A stretch of DNA of 64,000 bases, taken from assembly GCF_016100455.1 (NCBI RefSeq), contig NZ_JACFSK010000001.1:186001-250000 (forward strand). Reading direction: 5' to 3'. Positions 16,470-25,577 of the stretch are shown here, in pieces. The notes under the pieces are model-generated. The model ran no database searches. It was not told where the DNA came from and saw only the letters and a list, made by a program, of their open reading frames with translations. The DNA is from Bartonella sp. M0283 (lineage in GTDB: Bacteria > Pseudomonadota > Alphaproteobacteria > Rhizobiales > Rhizobiaceae). Numbering within the stretch: position 1 is the first letter of the stretch; each line of letters opens with the position of its first letter. Both the position numbers and the translations under genes were made by a program.

Positions 16470-18572
16470 TCAGGAATTGGCGCGCCCCGTTTGCGATTGT
16501 TCAATTTTCAATTGTTCAATGAGCGCGCGGTTTTTGGCCGTTTCGGTCTCAAGCCTTGCTTTCTGATTTTTTAAAAAGAGATCGGCCGCTTTGGCATTGA
16601 GGTCGAGTTCACGGGCTTTGGCTTTCATATCAAGCTCGTTTGCCAGAGCTTGCAACTTCAATCGGTCGGCCTGTTGCCCGATAGACTGTTCCGGCACTGC
16701 ATTTCTTTCCATTGCCGCTTCTTGGCCGGCGATCTGGTCTCTGGCCATCTGTTCTCTGGCCATTTCCTGTTCTGCTTTTTGTTGAGTCGCTTCTTGTGCC
16801 TTGGCTGTCCATTTTTCAACAAGCGAGGCAGGAAGTGGCGAATAGCGCAGAATTTCCAGTCCGATTTCCGGTGTGAGATAATCTTTCAACATCGGCAACA
16901 TCTGTTGAATAATCGCAAATGTCCGTTCTTTTTCATTGGGGCTTGTCGGTGCATCATCAACAATAATGTCATATTGGCGATTGGCGACCGCTTCATGTGT
17001 CAAAGGCACATATTTCTTGTTGTCATCCCCCACAATGCGGATAAGCCTTCCATCGGAAAGATAGTTCTGTATGAGGTAAAGCATAATTTGCCCCTGTCTT
17101 TTCCGATAACGGCGCAGTGCATCAAAAAGCGAGGCAAGCAAATTCAAAGAAGATTGCCGGCGCTGGCTTTCCAGAACACCGGGCTGGTTTACTTCTCTCG
17201 TGCCGATAAATTCTGAAGACAAGCCCGTCACATCCGAAATTGCTTCTTTGGCTTCATTGAAAAGCTGAAAAAAACCAACAGGAAATTGTGCCACGGGTTT
17301 GGGTTGAATGCGGGCATTTTGTCCGCCAAGCGCATTCTGTTTTGTCCAGGTAATGGCATCGGCGCGCGCCCAGCTTTCTTCTGCCTGCCTGTCATCGTCA
17401 AAAGCACCGCGTTCGGCAAGAATGCCGCCCTTCGATTGGCTGTTTAAAAGATACATCACCTGGCTGAAAAATTTGTTCGCCCAACGCTGCGGGTCTTTTG
17501 TGGGGCGCACAATGCCATAATAATGCTTTTTCATCTTGTCGAAATAGCCGGTAATGCATTCCCAACCAAGTTGCCCGTTCGGCACCATCGGCTGATCGGG
17601 TTCGGCAAGCAAAACCTCGCCCAGAAAAGCCCGTTTCACAATCTTTCTTGTAAGCCTTACCGATTGTATTTCAGGCGAAATTTTCTTTTTCTCTTCATAG
17701 TCGCGAAGCGAATAATCCTGTGTTTCACCTGTCAGCGGGTCAAAAACCTTGTAAAAAGCCTCACGCTCGAACCAGCGGCATTCGACAAGTGTCACCAAAG
17801 AGCTCGCGGCGGAAGAAAGCCCCAAGTCGTTTTCATCCGCATCCGAAGCACCCGTTTGGTCGTCACCATAGAATGTGTCAGAATTCACATGGGAAAGAGG
17901 TGCGCTACTGTCAAAAACATCATTTTTTGCCCAGCGTGCATCAAGCAGTGACGGGTCAATATCGGGAAACATGCGGCGTGCTTCGGCAAGCGGCTTTTCG
18001 TCGATATACCAGAGGCGCTCCGCATCTACCAGATTGGCTTTCACCGCCGAGGCATCCCACACCATTTTTAACGGGTCAAGGCGGCACACAACCGGTTTAC
18101 CCGCTTCATCATCATCAAAGTCAAGGCGTGTATCTGTCCACCCCATGCCGCAAATGACAGTATCGGTAAAAGCTTCCGAATCCTCATATTCCGCTTCCGC
18201 CTGATCGCGAAACCATTCCGCCGCACCGGTCAATATTTCATTGGCTCTCGCATCCCCGATTTCACGCGGAATAAATTGCACTTCGCGTTTGTTGTTGCGC
18301 TCCGAGCCGATAACAGCATTGACGAGCGGCGCAATGCGATTGAACGTCATGACAGGGCGTTTTTGCTCGAAAAGCGCCGCCTTGTCTTGGGCTTCCCACT
18401 GTTCACCATTATAAAAGGCATAATCTTCGCGGGCATTTTTGCGCCATTCGGCAACATGCGCCATATCCTGCCGGAAAAGCTTTAACAATGACTGGAACAA
18501 AATATCTCTTTTTGCACTGTCAAACTGCGTGGAAGAACCATGGTCTAAAGTCTCGTTTTCTAGCATCATCAT
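16470..18572 (-). CDS. Portal protein (P22-like)
   Basis: A 700-residue portal subunit, the twelvefold ring through which DNA enters and leaves the head. Typical parts appear in order: an N-terminal helical region with WRKNAREDYAFYNGEQW, a clip and wing with VRLTRKIVKRAFLGEVLLAE, the FIGTREVNQPGVLESQRRQS helix region near 440-460, and a long Gln/Glu/Ala-rich C-terminal helix (about 590-695) like the P22 barrel. Length is close to P22 gp1 (725). It lies downstream of the large terminase, although an 860-base repeat-filled gap intervenes. Confidence 0.88.
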   Translation of the reverse strand: MMMLENETLDHGSSTQFDSAKRDILFQSLLKLFRQDMAHVAEWRKNAREDYAFYNGEQWEAQDKAALFEQKRPVMTFNRIAPLVNAVIGSERNNKREVQFIPREIGDARANEILTGAAEWFRDQAEAEYEDSEAFTDTVICGMGWTDTRLDFDDDEAGKPVVCRLDPLKMVWDASAVKANLVDAERLWYIDEKPLAEARRMFPDIDPSLLDARWAKNDVFDSSAPLSHVNSDTFYGDDQTGASDADENDLGLSSAASSLVTLVECRWFEREAFYKVFDPLTGETQDYSLRDYEEKKKISPEIQSVRLTRKIVKRAFLGEVLLAEPDQPMVPNGQLGWECITGYFDKMKKHYYGIVRPTKDPQRWANKFFSQVMYLLNSQSKGGILAERGAFDDDRQAEESWARADAITWTKQNALGGQNARIQPKPVAQFPVGFFQLFNEAKEAISDVTGLSSEFIGTREVNQPGVLESQRRQSSLNLLASLFDALRRYRKRQGQIMLYLIQNYLSDGRLIRIVGDDNKKYVPLTHEAVANRQYDIIVDDAPTSPNEKERTFAIIQQMLPMLKDYLTPEIGLEILRYSPLPASLVEKWTAKAQEATQQKAEQEMAREQMARDQIAGQEAAMERNAVPEQSIGQQADRLKLQALANELDMKAKARELDLNAKAADLFLKNQKARLETETAKNRALIEQLKIEQSQTGRANS

Positions 18573-19431
18573 CAGCCCGTAAAATTATTGGTTAAAATTG
18601 GTCGTGTCGCAGCCCGCACAACTAGAAAGTTCAATTCTGAAAAAGCCAAAAGCCCCGAAAAAAACATAAGCAAAACGCGCAAAGCGGGCAGGAGGGAAAG
18701 CACAAGGCAATCATCATAAAGAAACAAAAAGGTCAGGTCACATGAAACAAAAGCCATTGCCGGAAAACCAAAAGCCGATTGATTGCGCATCCGGTTCTAT
18801 TGTTCCGAATAGTGCACCTCGTGGAAAGCCTGCAATCACAGCGAATATCACTCATGCCGCGAACGCTGCCAATATTACGCATCCCGCAAACATCGCGAAA
18901 TTCCGAACATTTCCCGTGCCTTAAACAATGCAAACATCGCAAACATTCCGAACGCCGCCAAATTCACGCCTGCTGCGCATAAAGCTTGTTTGAGCTTCGC
19001 ACCGGGTTTTCTTGCTCTTTTGCCCACTTTGGAAGCTCTTATCGCAAACATTGCGAACGCCGCCAAATTCACGCCTGTCGCGCATAAAGCTTGTTTGAGC
19101 TTCGCCCCTCGTTTTTCTCGCTCTTTTGCCCGCTTTGGAAGCTCTTATCGCAAACATTGCGAACGCCGCCAAATTCACGCCTGCCGCGCATAAAGCTTGT
19201 TTGAGCTTCGCCCCTCGTTTTCTTGCTCTTTTGCCCATTTTGGAAGCTCTTGTCCAAGAAAGTCTGCGGTTTCGCATATAGTGCCGCACCCTTGGCAGCT
19301 TGTTTTGTTTTTGGAATGTCGCTTTCAAGCTTTGAAAGAATAGCAAAATGCAATTGCTATCCGCTATAATTTGGACACGCACGGTTCTTTCACTTGAATA
19401 TTGGTTCAATAGTCGACAATTTTGCTTTTTG
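18573..19431. other. Repeat-bearing gap between terminase and portal genes
   Basis: An 859-base stretch with no convincing gene inside a compact late operon. Its core is a 105/106-bp tandem repeat listed separately. Around 18830-18900 are shorter degenerate copies of an AAACATCGCGAA-like motif. Open frames on both strands are by-products of the repeat and change frame from unit to unit. Confidence 0.6.
18941..19254. repeat. Three tandem copies of a 105/106-bp unit
   Basis: Units begin at 18941, 19046 and 19152 and all start AAACATT(C/G)CGAACGCCGC, then GCGCATAAAGCTTGTTTGAG, then a TTGCCC-TTTGGAAGCTCTT block. Copies differ at about one position in ten. Periods of 105 and 106 mean that the reading frame is not kept, so the array is not selected as protein. 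Confidence 0.9.
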
Positions 19432-20757
19432 TTATCCTGCCATCCATGACGTATTAAAATCATGTCGCGGGAAATTGCGCTGCCGGTTATTAAGGATTTT
19501 TGGTGCTTCATAGGCAATACACATCAGGCCGAAAGCATCAGCCCCGTGGCTTGCCCAGTCATGTTCCGGCCCCAATCCTATATCGCGTTTGTCGTCACGT
19601 TTTTCGTGATACCAGCCCAAAGCATCGCGTCCTGCTTCGGTGGTTTTTTCATTAAACCAGATAGAGGAAAAAAGCCGTCTTGCCGCTTCAATTCGGGCGC
19701 GTGCTGCACCTTTTCCCTGATTGGGAATAATGTCCACCTCGAAACCGGCTTCTTGAAGTGCACTTTCAAAACTCACATCCCGCACGCGATCTTTGGTTGC
19801 ACCATCATGCGGCAATGTAATTTTTGCCCGCCCGTAACCTTTTTCACGCAGCCAGTTGATATGGGCGCTCAAAGGCTGCCCTTGCGCTTCATAATAATCA
19901 AGAACGCGGATTTCTTTTCCAATAAATTGCGCAATCCAGATAGCGGTTGCATCGGCTTTGGCGCCGGTGCCGCCAATGTCGAAAAAAGCTTGAAACGTCA
20001 TTAGCGGGTCGGCCGGAACATTGGAAATGCGCCCTTCTTCTTTGGCAATTGCAAGACCGGTTGCAAAATAGGCTCCCTCCATCTGGGAAAGAAATCCCCC
20101 CTCCCATATATGGTCATAACTTTCCGGCCGGTTCTTCAAATCATCAAGGCGGGCGCGGTTTAATAGATCGGGAAATCTCGGATTATCACGCCAATTCAGT
20201 TGAACAGATTTGATACGCGCATTTTTACTGTTGCGAAAACGCTTTTCAACGGCTGCCTCTTTTCTGAGCGGGTTCCATGTTACCCAGAGTTCGGTGTTCC
20301 AATCCTCACCTTCCTCGCGCAAAGTCGGTATCAATGTGTTCCATGCGTGGGAGGTCACAGGTTCGGCTTCATCCACCCAACAAAGAAGCAACCGCCCCTT
20401 CGATTTGATACTGGCAATATTCCGGTCAAGTCCGGAAAAGGCATAAGTAATGCGCCCGTCTTTCGAGCGTATATAGGTTTCACCAATGGTATAGTAATTT
20501 TGCAAAAACGGATAATCGGCAATGGCTCTTTTGATTTCCTCCAGTGAGCTGTCAGCCAAAGAATTCTGGAATTGGCGGGCACAAAGAATAATGCCGCGAA
20601 TTCCTCTTTTTCCCAAACAATAGCCGACCACTGCGCTCATTGTGGCAAAGGAACGGGTTTTTCCCGAACCGCGCCCGCCATAAGCCGCCCTGATATCGGC
20701 AGGCCCATCGAAAAGGCTAATCAGCTTTTCCGGCAATTCTATTTTTTCTGTTGTCAT
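19432..20757 (-). CDS. Terminase large subunit
   Basis: Packaging ATPase and nuclease. I start it at ATG 20757 (MTTEKIELPEKLISLF), giving 441 residues; the frame is open 39 codons further but that extension is hydrophobic and unlike the family. Walker A is AAYGGRGSGKTRS near residue 30, Walker B with catalytic Glu is LLLCWVDEAEP near 125, and the C-terminal nuclease has FFDIGGTGAKADATAIW near 255 and the late acidic HGADAFGLM. It cuts concatemeric DNA and pumps it through the portal. It lies downstream of the small-terminase-position gene, with a 440-base gap between. Confidence 0.93.
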   Translation of the reverse strand: MTTEKIELPEKLISLFDGPADIRAAYGGRGSGKTRSFATMSAVVGYCLGKRGIRGIILCARQFQNSLADSSLEEIKRAIADYPFLQNYYTIGETYIRSKDGRITYAFSGLDRNIASIKSKGRLLLCWVDEAEPVTSHAWNTLIPTLREEGEDWNTELWVTWNPLRKEAAVEKRFRNSKNARIKSVQLNWRDNPRFPDLLNRARLDDLKNRPESYDHIWEGGFLSQMEGAYFATGLAIAKEEGRISNVPADPLMTFQAFFDIGGTGAKADATAIWIAQFIGKEIRVLDYYEAQGQPLSAHINWLREKGYGRAKITLPHDGATKDRVRDVSFESALQEAGFEVDIIPNQGKGAARARIEAARRLFSSIWFNEKTTEAGRDALGWYHEKRDDKRDIGLGPEHDWASHGADAFGLMCIAYEAPKILNNRQRNFPRHDFNTSWMAG

Positions 20758-21198
20758 GAGACCCCACAAAACCACCGAAACAAAACGACCGGACAAGACG
20801 TTTGCCACGTTCCAAACCAAATCCGTTAGCCGAAAAAAGGCTTGAAAAACTATTCTAAAAACCGTCTTCACCACCTTGACGGATATGCAAAGAAAACGCT
20901 CGTTTTAAACAAGCATTGCCACTTTTAAAAACCACGCCTTCAGGAAATAATAGATCTCATCGTAATCAGGCCAATATAAGAAAAACAGCACGTCAAGCTT
21001 TTTAAAAAGCCCGTCATTTCAAAAAGCCCACCATTTCAAAAAGCCACCATTTTAAAACGTGCAAGACGTTTTTTTGAAATAATTTTCGAGACACGAAAAA
21101 CAGTGAAACTCTCTCCTCATTTCGCATCGAAAACAAATTCGTTGAACAATTGCAAAACCGGTTCGCTTTTTTGAAAACCTTTTTTATCGCAAAGCTCG
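20758..21198. other. Gap between small- and large-terminase genes
   Basis: No gene is supported in these 441 bases. Three near-copies of AAAAAGCCC(G/A)(T/C)CATTTC lie in tandem at about 21003-21055. A 62-codon frame beginning at a TTG that overlaps the upstream stop (21202 leftward) exists but its composition is not protein-like. Confidence 0.45.
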
Positions 21199-22984
21199 TC
21201 AATTGTCTTTTTTAAGGATTTCCGAGATTTCCTGATTTATCTCAAGTTCCTGGTGTCGAGCAGGGCGCTTTTTAGAAGTCGTGCGCTTTTTTCCGGCTGG
21301 TTCATTTGCAACTGTCAAATCTTTCGGTGAGGGTGATAATGCAACCAGTTCGATTTTTGTCACGGTTTTGAATTCTTGTCCGTCTGAATTAAGTTCGGCA
21401 GGCAGCACCTTGCCAAGCAGTGTCAAAAAGGAAGAAGCATTTTTTAAAGCCTGCGCTTCAAGATAGGAAACAAGCCCGTCTTCTCCCAACCGGTTACCGG
21501 CTTTTATTGCAGCTTTTAAAATAGCCTCTTTCAAAATGCCGGAAGCTTTCTTTTCTCGTATAGCTTCCCGCTTTTTTTGCGCGGCCTTCTTTGTCGCTTT
21601 TGCTACAGTCGGCATTGTTTTCAAAACATCATGGCTTTCAATCGGCAATTTCCCATTTCCATCATTCTCATCCTGCACGGTTTTTGTTTCAACTGCTCCG
21701 CTTGAACGTGCAGCCTTCTTATCATTGCCGAGCACTTGCTGCTCAACTTCCTTTACACGCCTCACTCTCGCACGTGCTGCCTTTTCCTTGTTTCCAGACA
21801 CATTTTCCAGCGTTTCTTTTTTGAACTCTATGCTTGAACGTGCGGCCATTTTCTCATTGCCGAGCACTTGCCGCTCAATTTCCTTTTCACGCCTCACTCC
21901 CGAACGTGCAGTCTTTTCCTTTGATTCAAGCACATTTTCCAGCGTTTCTTTTTTGAACTCTATGCTTGAACGTGCGACCATCCTCTCATTGCCAAGCACT
22001 TGCTGCTCAACTTCCTTTTCATGCTTCACACTTGAACGCGCAGCCTTTTCCTTGGATTCAAGCACATTTTCCAGCGTTTCTTTTTTGAACTCTATGCTTG
22101 AACGTGCGACCATCCTCTCATTGCCCAGCACTTGCCGCTCAATTTCCTTTTCACGCCTCACTTTTGAAAGTGCTGCCTTTTCCTTGAGATCAGTCACTTT
22201 TTGTAACGCCTGCTTTCCAAACCCTGCGGATAGAGTTACTGCCTTTTCCTTGTTTCCAGACACATTTTCCAGCGTTTCCTTTTTGAACTCTATGCTTGAA
22301 CGTGCGGCCATTTTCTCATTGCCAAGCACTTGCTGCTCAACTTCCTTTACACGCCTCACTCTCGAACGTGCTGCCTTTTCCTTGTTTCCAGAAACATTTT
22401 CCAGCCTTTCCCTTTCAACTGCTGCGCTTGAGTGCGCGCCATCCCCTCATTGCCCAGCACTTGTCGTCAATTTCCTTTTCAAGTCTCACTCTCGAACGTG
22501 CTGCCTTTTCCTTGGATTCAAGCACATTTTCCAGCGTTTCTTTTTTGAACTCTATGCTTGAACATGCAGCCATTTTCTCATTGCCGAGCACTTGCTGCTC
22601 AACTTCCTTTACACGCCTCACTCTCGAACGTGCTGCCTTTTCCTTGAGATCAGTCACTTTTTGTAACGCCTGCTTTCCAAACCCTGCGGATAGAGTTACT
22701 GCCTTTTCCTTGCCTTTAGGCACATTTTCCAGCGTTTCTTTTTTGAACTCTATGCTTGAACGTGCGGCCATTTTCTCATTGCCAAGCACTTGCCGCTCAA
22801 TGTCCTTTTCATGCTTCACACTTGAACGTGCTGCCTTTTCCTTGGATTCAAGCACATTTTCCAGCGTTTCTTTTTTGAACTCTATGCTTGAACGTGCGGC
22901 CATCCCCTCATTGCCGAGCACTTGCCGCCCAATTTCCTTTTCAAGTCTCACTCTCGAACGTGCAGCCTTTTTCAAAAAATCCAT
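21199..22984 (-). pseudogene. Small-terminase-position protein, repeat-expanded and frameshifted
   Basis: The natural start is ATG at 22984 (MDFLKKAARSRV). About nine copies of a 45-residue, coiled-coil-like unit (VLGNEKMAARSSIEFKKETL) follow. The last 130 residues are unrelated to the repeat: KKREAIREKKASGILKEAIL, GEDGLVSYLEAQ and ASSFLTLLGKVLPAEL, a pattern I associate with proteins encoded just before large terminases in rhizobial prophages. The frame breaks twice, near 22464 (one base missing against other copies; CTTGTCGTCAA for CTTGCCGCTCAA) and between 22405 and 22440, leaving frames 23011-22415 and 22359-21199. It may be dead, misassembled, or active as the downstream fragment. Small-terminase function is inferred from position. 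Confidence 0.7.
21712..22972 (-). repeat. Coding 135-bp tandem repeat array
   Basis: About nine units of 135 bp code for 45 residues each. A conserved core (EKE(I/V)E(R/Q)QVLGNE, ARSSIEFKKETLENV) alternates with variable linkers (LESKEKAARSSVKHE, SGNKEKAARSRVRRV). Two units carry an extra block (AVTLSAGFGKQALQKV). The alternation ERQ/EQQ suggests a higher-order 270-bp period made by unequal crossing-over. Confidence 0.92.
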
Positions 22985-23011
22985 CAGCAACCCGCACAAT
23001 TTCTTTTTCAA

Positions 23012-23818
23012 TTTTTTCCGTTAAAGGCGCGGCTTTTTTTCTGTTGGTGTGCTTTTTTAACGGTGTTTTTTCGGGGATTTTTCTGTTTTAAGGGATGTTC
23101 GCTTTTTGGTTCCGTCCACGTCCCTTTTCCTTTTCAAGGATAAAAATTTTAACTGCCAAATGCGCTTTGTTTGAAAGCATCCGCCACACATTTTTGCGGC
23201 CCAAACTGTTCCATGCGGATTTTTTAAAAACATTCAACAAACGCCTCAACAACCAATAGCAATATTCATGAATAAAAATCGGTAATTTCAAATAATAGTG
23301 TTTTAAATGAAATTTAAATTCAACAAATAATCAAATATTTAAATATAATAAAAATCATAAAACGTTTTTATATTTATAAACGTCAACCAAACGATAGATA
23401 CAATTCTTGTTGTGCCGTATTTGTCAGTTAATATTTAGTGACACATTTTTGCAAGAAAAAAATAATCGGAAATTTTAAAAATTATTTTTCTAAAAATCAG
23501 GTCGTCGGAAGACGTGTGAATTTTTATTGGTCGCTCCTGTTCAAAACCAATCGACACATGTTTTTCAATTGCCGAACGCGAACATTTCCATTTTAAAAAT
23601 GAAGATGCCTTTAAACTTAAAAAGAGAATTTTTAATAAAGAGGGAGAAGTTCTCTTTTAGCGTAAAATAGTTTTACTCGTCAAAAATAAAAATCGAAAAT
23701 AAACATGATTATATATAATTTTTATCTTGAAATAATAAAATAAAATTCCCATTTCTCTTAAAAATTTTTTCGTAATGTTTCTGAATTATGAATAATCCAC
23801 TAAAAAAAGGAAAAAATT
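23012..23818. other. AT-rich stretch upstream of the repeat gene
   Basis: About 800 bases with no supported gene; 23270-23800 is strongly AT-rich. The region marks the left end of the 13-kb cargo block, where phage-like composition gives way to foreign genes. A 67-codon leftward frame (23291-23088) has no recognisable features. Confidence 0.5.
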
Positions 23819-23989
23819 ATGAAATACGAAATTTTCAAAGGTAGCAACGGCGAATGGTATTGGCATTTGAAAGCCGCGAACCACGAAAAGATCGCAACAA
23901 GCGGCGAAGGCTATAAAAACAAGGCTGATGCTCTTCATGCAATTGATCTGGTAAAATCTTCTTATAACGCACCGGTTGAGGAAATCTGA
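23819..23989 (+). CDS. YegP-like DUF1508 single-domain protein
   Basis: A 56-residue protein on the forward strand, preceded by AAAGGA at good spacing. It follows the YegP/DUF1508 pattern closely: MKYEIFKGSNGEWYWHLKAA, then IATSGEGYKNKADALHAIDL. Most YegP proteins contain two such units and this has one. The function of the family is not established; small DUF1508 proteins are common in mobile elements and in bacteria under stress. It is followed by a good terminator at 24059, so it is probably a monocistronic cargo gene. Confidence 0.88.
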   Translation: MKYEIFKGSNGEWYWHLKAANHEKIATSGEGYKNKADALHAIDLVKSSYNAPVEEI

Positions 23990-24058
23990 AGCCTGAATAT
24001 TCGCCTGCCATTTCTCAGGTCTATTTATCAAACGCCCTAATCGGGTGTTTTAAAGTTT

Positions 24059-24094
24059 AAAAGCTGGCGGCATTGCGCTACGCCAGCTTTTTAA
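24059..24094 (+). terminator. Rho-independent terminator after the DUF1508 gene
   Basis: Inverted repeat AAAAGCTGGCG/CGCCAGCTTTTT with an 11-base loop, followed by TTAATT. It closes the short forward transcription unit. Confidence 0.85.
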
Positions 24095-24116
24095 TTAGCT
24101 ATCGTTCTGGTGTTTC

Positions 24117-24321
24117 TTGGAATTTCTTCCGTCAACTGAAAAGCAAAACACCTTTCCCGCATTTTCTATCGCTCCTGAAAATGAAAAACATTGCTGGAGC
24201 TTTTTGGGTGGGGCTAGGGCGACAAGAAGCTGCCATCTTACGTCTGGGTACTTCTATGTTGTGGCAAAGTGTTTTGAAGTTATGAGCGCCCGAAGGTTTA
24301 TCTCAACCAATTTCAAAAAAA
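24117..24321 (+). other. Possible small ORF relic
   Basis: Forward text from about 24190 reads LTSGYFYVVAKCFEVMSARR and FISTNFKKI in one frame, which looks protein-like, inside a 91-codon open frame (24117-24392) that runs into the convergent Abi gene. It may be the rest of a small prophage protein of the type often found beside repressor genes. The evidence is weak. Confidence 0.25.
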
Positions 24322-25197
24322 TTATTTATCGTCTTTCGACCTTGTTCGGGAAAGCAAATAAGAAACAAAGGATGCGCAAGCCCCCAACATGAAAAGCGCA
24401 TCGGCCTCGTCAACGGCTGCACTCGACTTGTCCAAAAGTGAATGTCGAATTCCGTTTTCATCAGAGGTAAAGCCATAAAGTTCGCTCAACGCTTTCTTAA
24501 ATGCCGGATGCAGAGGATAGTTCTTTTCAATCTCATTCAACGCCGAGCCGAGAGTGGCATTTTCTCCGACAATTTGGCGGCAAATCGCTTCCACCGCGCT
24601 GATACTTTCCCGAACGCTATCTGCCCACTTCTGGTGATTTATCTGTTCTCCGGCTTTGAGTAAATGGCTATGGGCACCAAGCTGGCCAGTGTCCTTTGTC
24701 TCATCGAGTGCAGCAACATAAGTCTTACCCTCAAATTCATTACTGATAGGCTTGATCTTTCCGTCGTAAATTATGTAGGCTAAGTGATGCTTTTTAACGA
24801 TTGTTTTTAACTTAAATTCAAAATTTTCATTACGTTTTTTATAACCAATATTATCTGTATTTAATTGTTTAAGATCTTTTATTAGTTGTTCTAATAAATC
24901 AAAAAGTCTAAAAAAATTACATTTATCGACAAACTCATCTAGGAAATCTTTCACGAAAGACTTCGTTCTTGAAAACTTTCTATAATTTCCTTCATAAAAG
25001 TTTATATAAATGTCCTGAATTATATCCGCATATTCGTTTTCAATAGCATTAAAACGACCGACTATAATAGTTTCGTCGAGAAGTGCTTTTATCTCTTCTC
25101 TGAATGCGGTTGTTATTTCTCCCAAAGCAAGCTGTTGAACAACCGGCGCATAGCCGTAGCGCTGGGAAAACGGAAGATCGTCAGTAGAATTGCTCAT
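24322..25197 (-). CDS. AbiJ-like abortive infection protein
   Basis: I place the start at ATG 25197, giving 291 residues; the frame is open 54 codons further. The N-terminus has LPFSQRYGYAPVVQQLALGE, matching AbiJ N-terminal domain 4. A charged helical middle follows. The C-terminal part (about 210-290; SVRESISAVEAICRQIVG, LGSALNEIEKNYPLHPAFKK, ENGIRHSLLD, ADALFMLGACASFVSYLL) is the domain shared by AbiJ-type proteins, related to HEPN-type helical domains. Such proteins stop phage growth by disabling the infected cell, often by RNA damage. The gene is divergent from the six-span membrane protein at 25578, with 380 bases between. GC is low relative to phage genes, in keeping with transfer. Confidence 0.8.
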   Translation of the reverse strand: MSNSTDDLPFSQRYGYAPVVQQLALGEITTAFREEIKALLDETIIVGRFNAIENEYADIIQDIYINFYEGNYRKFSRTKSFVKDFLDEFVDKCNFFRLFDLLEQLIKDLKQLNTDNIGYKKRNENFEFKLKTIVKKHHLAYIIYDGKIKPISNEFEGKTYVAALDETKDTGQLGAHSHLLKAGEQINHQKWADSVRESISAVEAICRQIVGENATLGSALNEIEKNYPLHPAFKKALSELYGFTSDENGIRHSLLDKSSAAVDEADALFMLGACASFVSYLLSRTRSKDDK

Positions 25198-25577
25198 AAT
25201 TGAATGGTCATACACTCTTTTGAATAGTGGAAATATAATGTCTTTGGAATGTTCAAGTAATAACAGATTCTGTGGTTCAAAAATAGCTTCGCCTTTTATC
25301 ACTTCACGAAATTGACCGCTTTTTTTGCACTTAAGCGACGTTTTGAATGGAACCAACAATTCCAGCTTTGACCGTGAAAAACTCGTGCCACGAAATAATG
25401 CCGTCGATAGCCGTCAGTTATTCCCTTCGTCATTCTTGATGAACCTTGAAACGATCGATAAGAAAAAACCATCACACAAATAGCGGTTGCAAAAAGGGGA
25501 AAACCACATCCTATCATTGCCTTTGTCTAAGTTTTTGGCATAAATCGCTAGGGTGAGAGAAGGGGAAAAATCTGGAA

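Noticed and set aside
18921..19517. 198-codon leftward open frame over the minisatellite near the terminase
   Set aside because: It passes through the 105/106-bp repeats in different frames from unit to unit, so each copy is read as other residues; no start or domain supports it.
19432..20874. Upstream start (20874) for the large terminase
   Set aside because: The extra 39 residues are hydrophobic and unlike terminases; the ATG at 20757 gives the normal family beginning.
21014..21202. 62-codon frame starting at a TTG that overlaps the terminase-position stop
   Set aside because: TTGA overlap is suggestive of coupling, but the composition is not protein-like and no domain is visible.
21536..23024. 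Long forward open frames opposite the repeat array
   Set aside because: They are the antisense of the 135-bp repeat, rich in Ser and Phe, with no gene-like start; the leftward reading has a real C-terminal domain.
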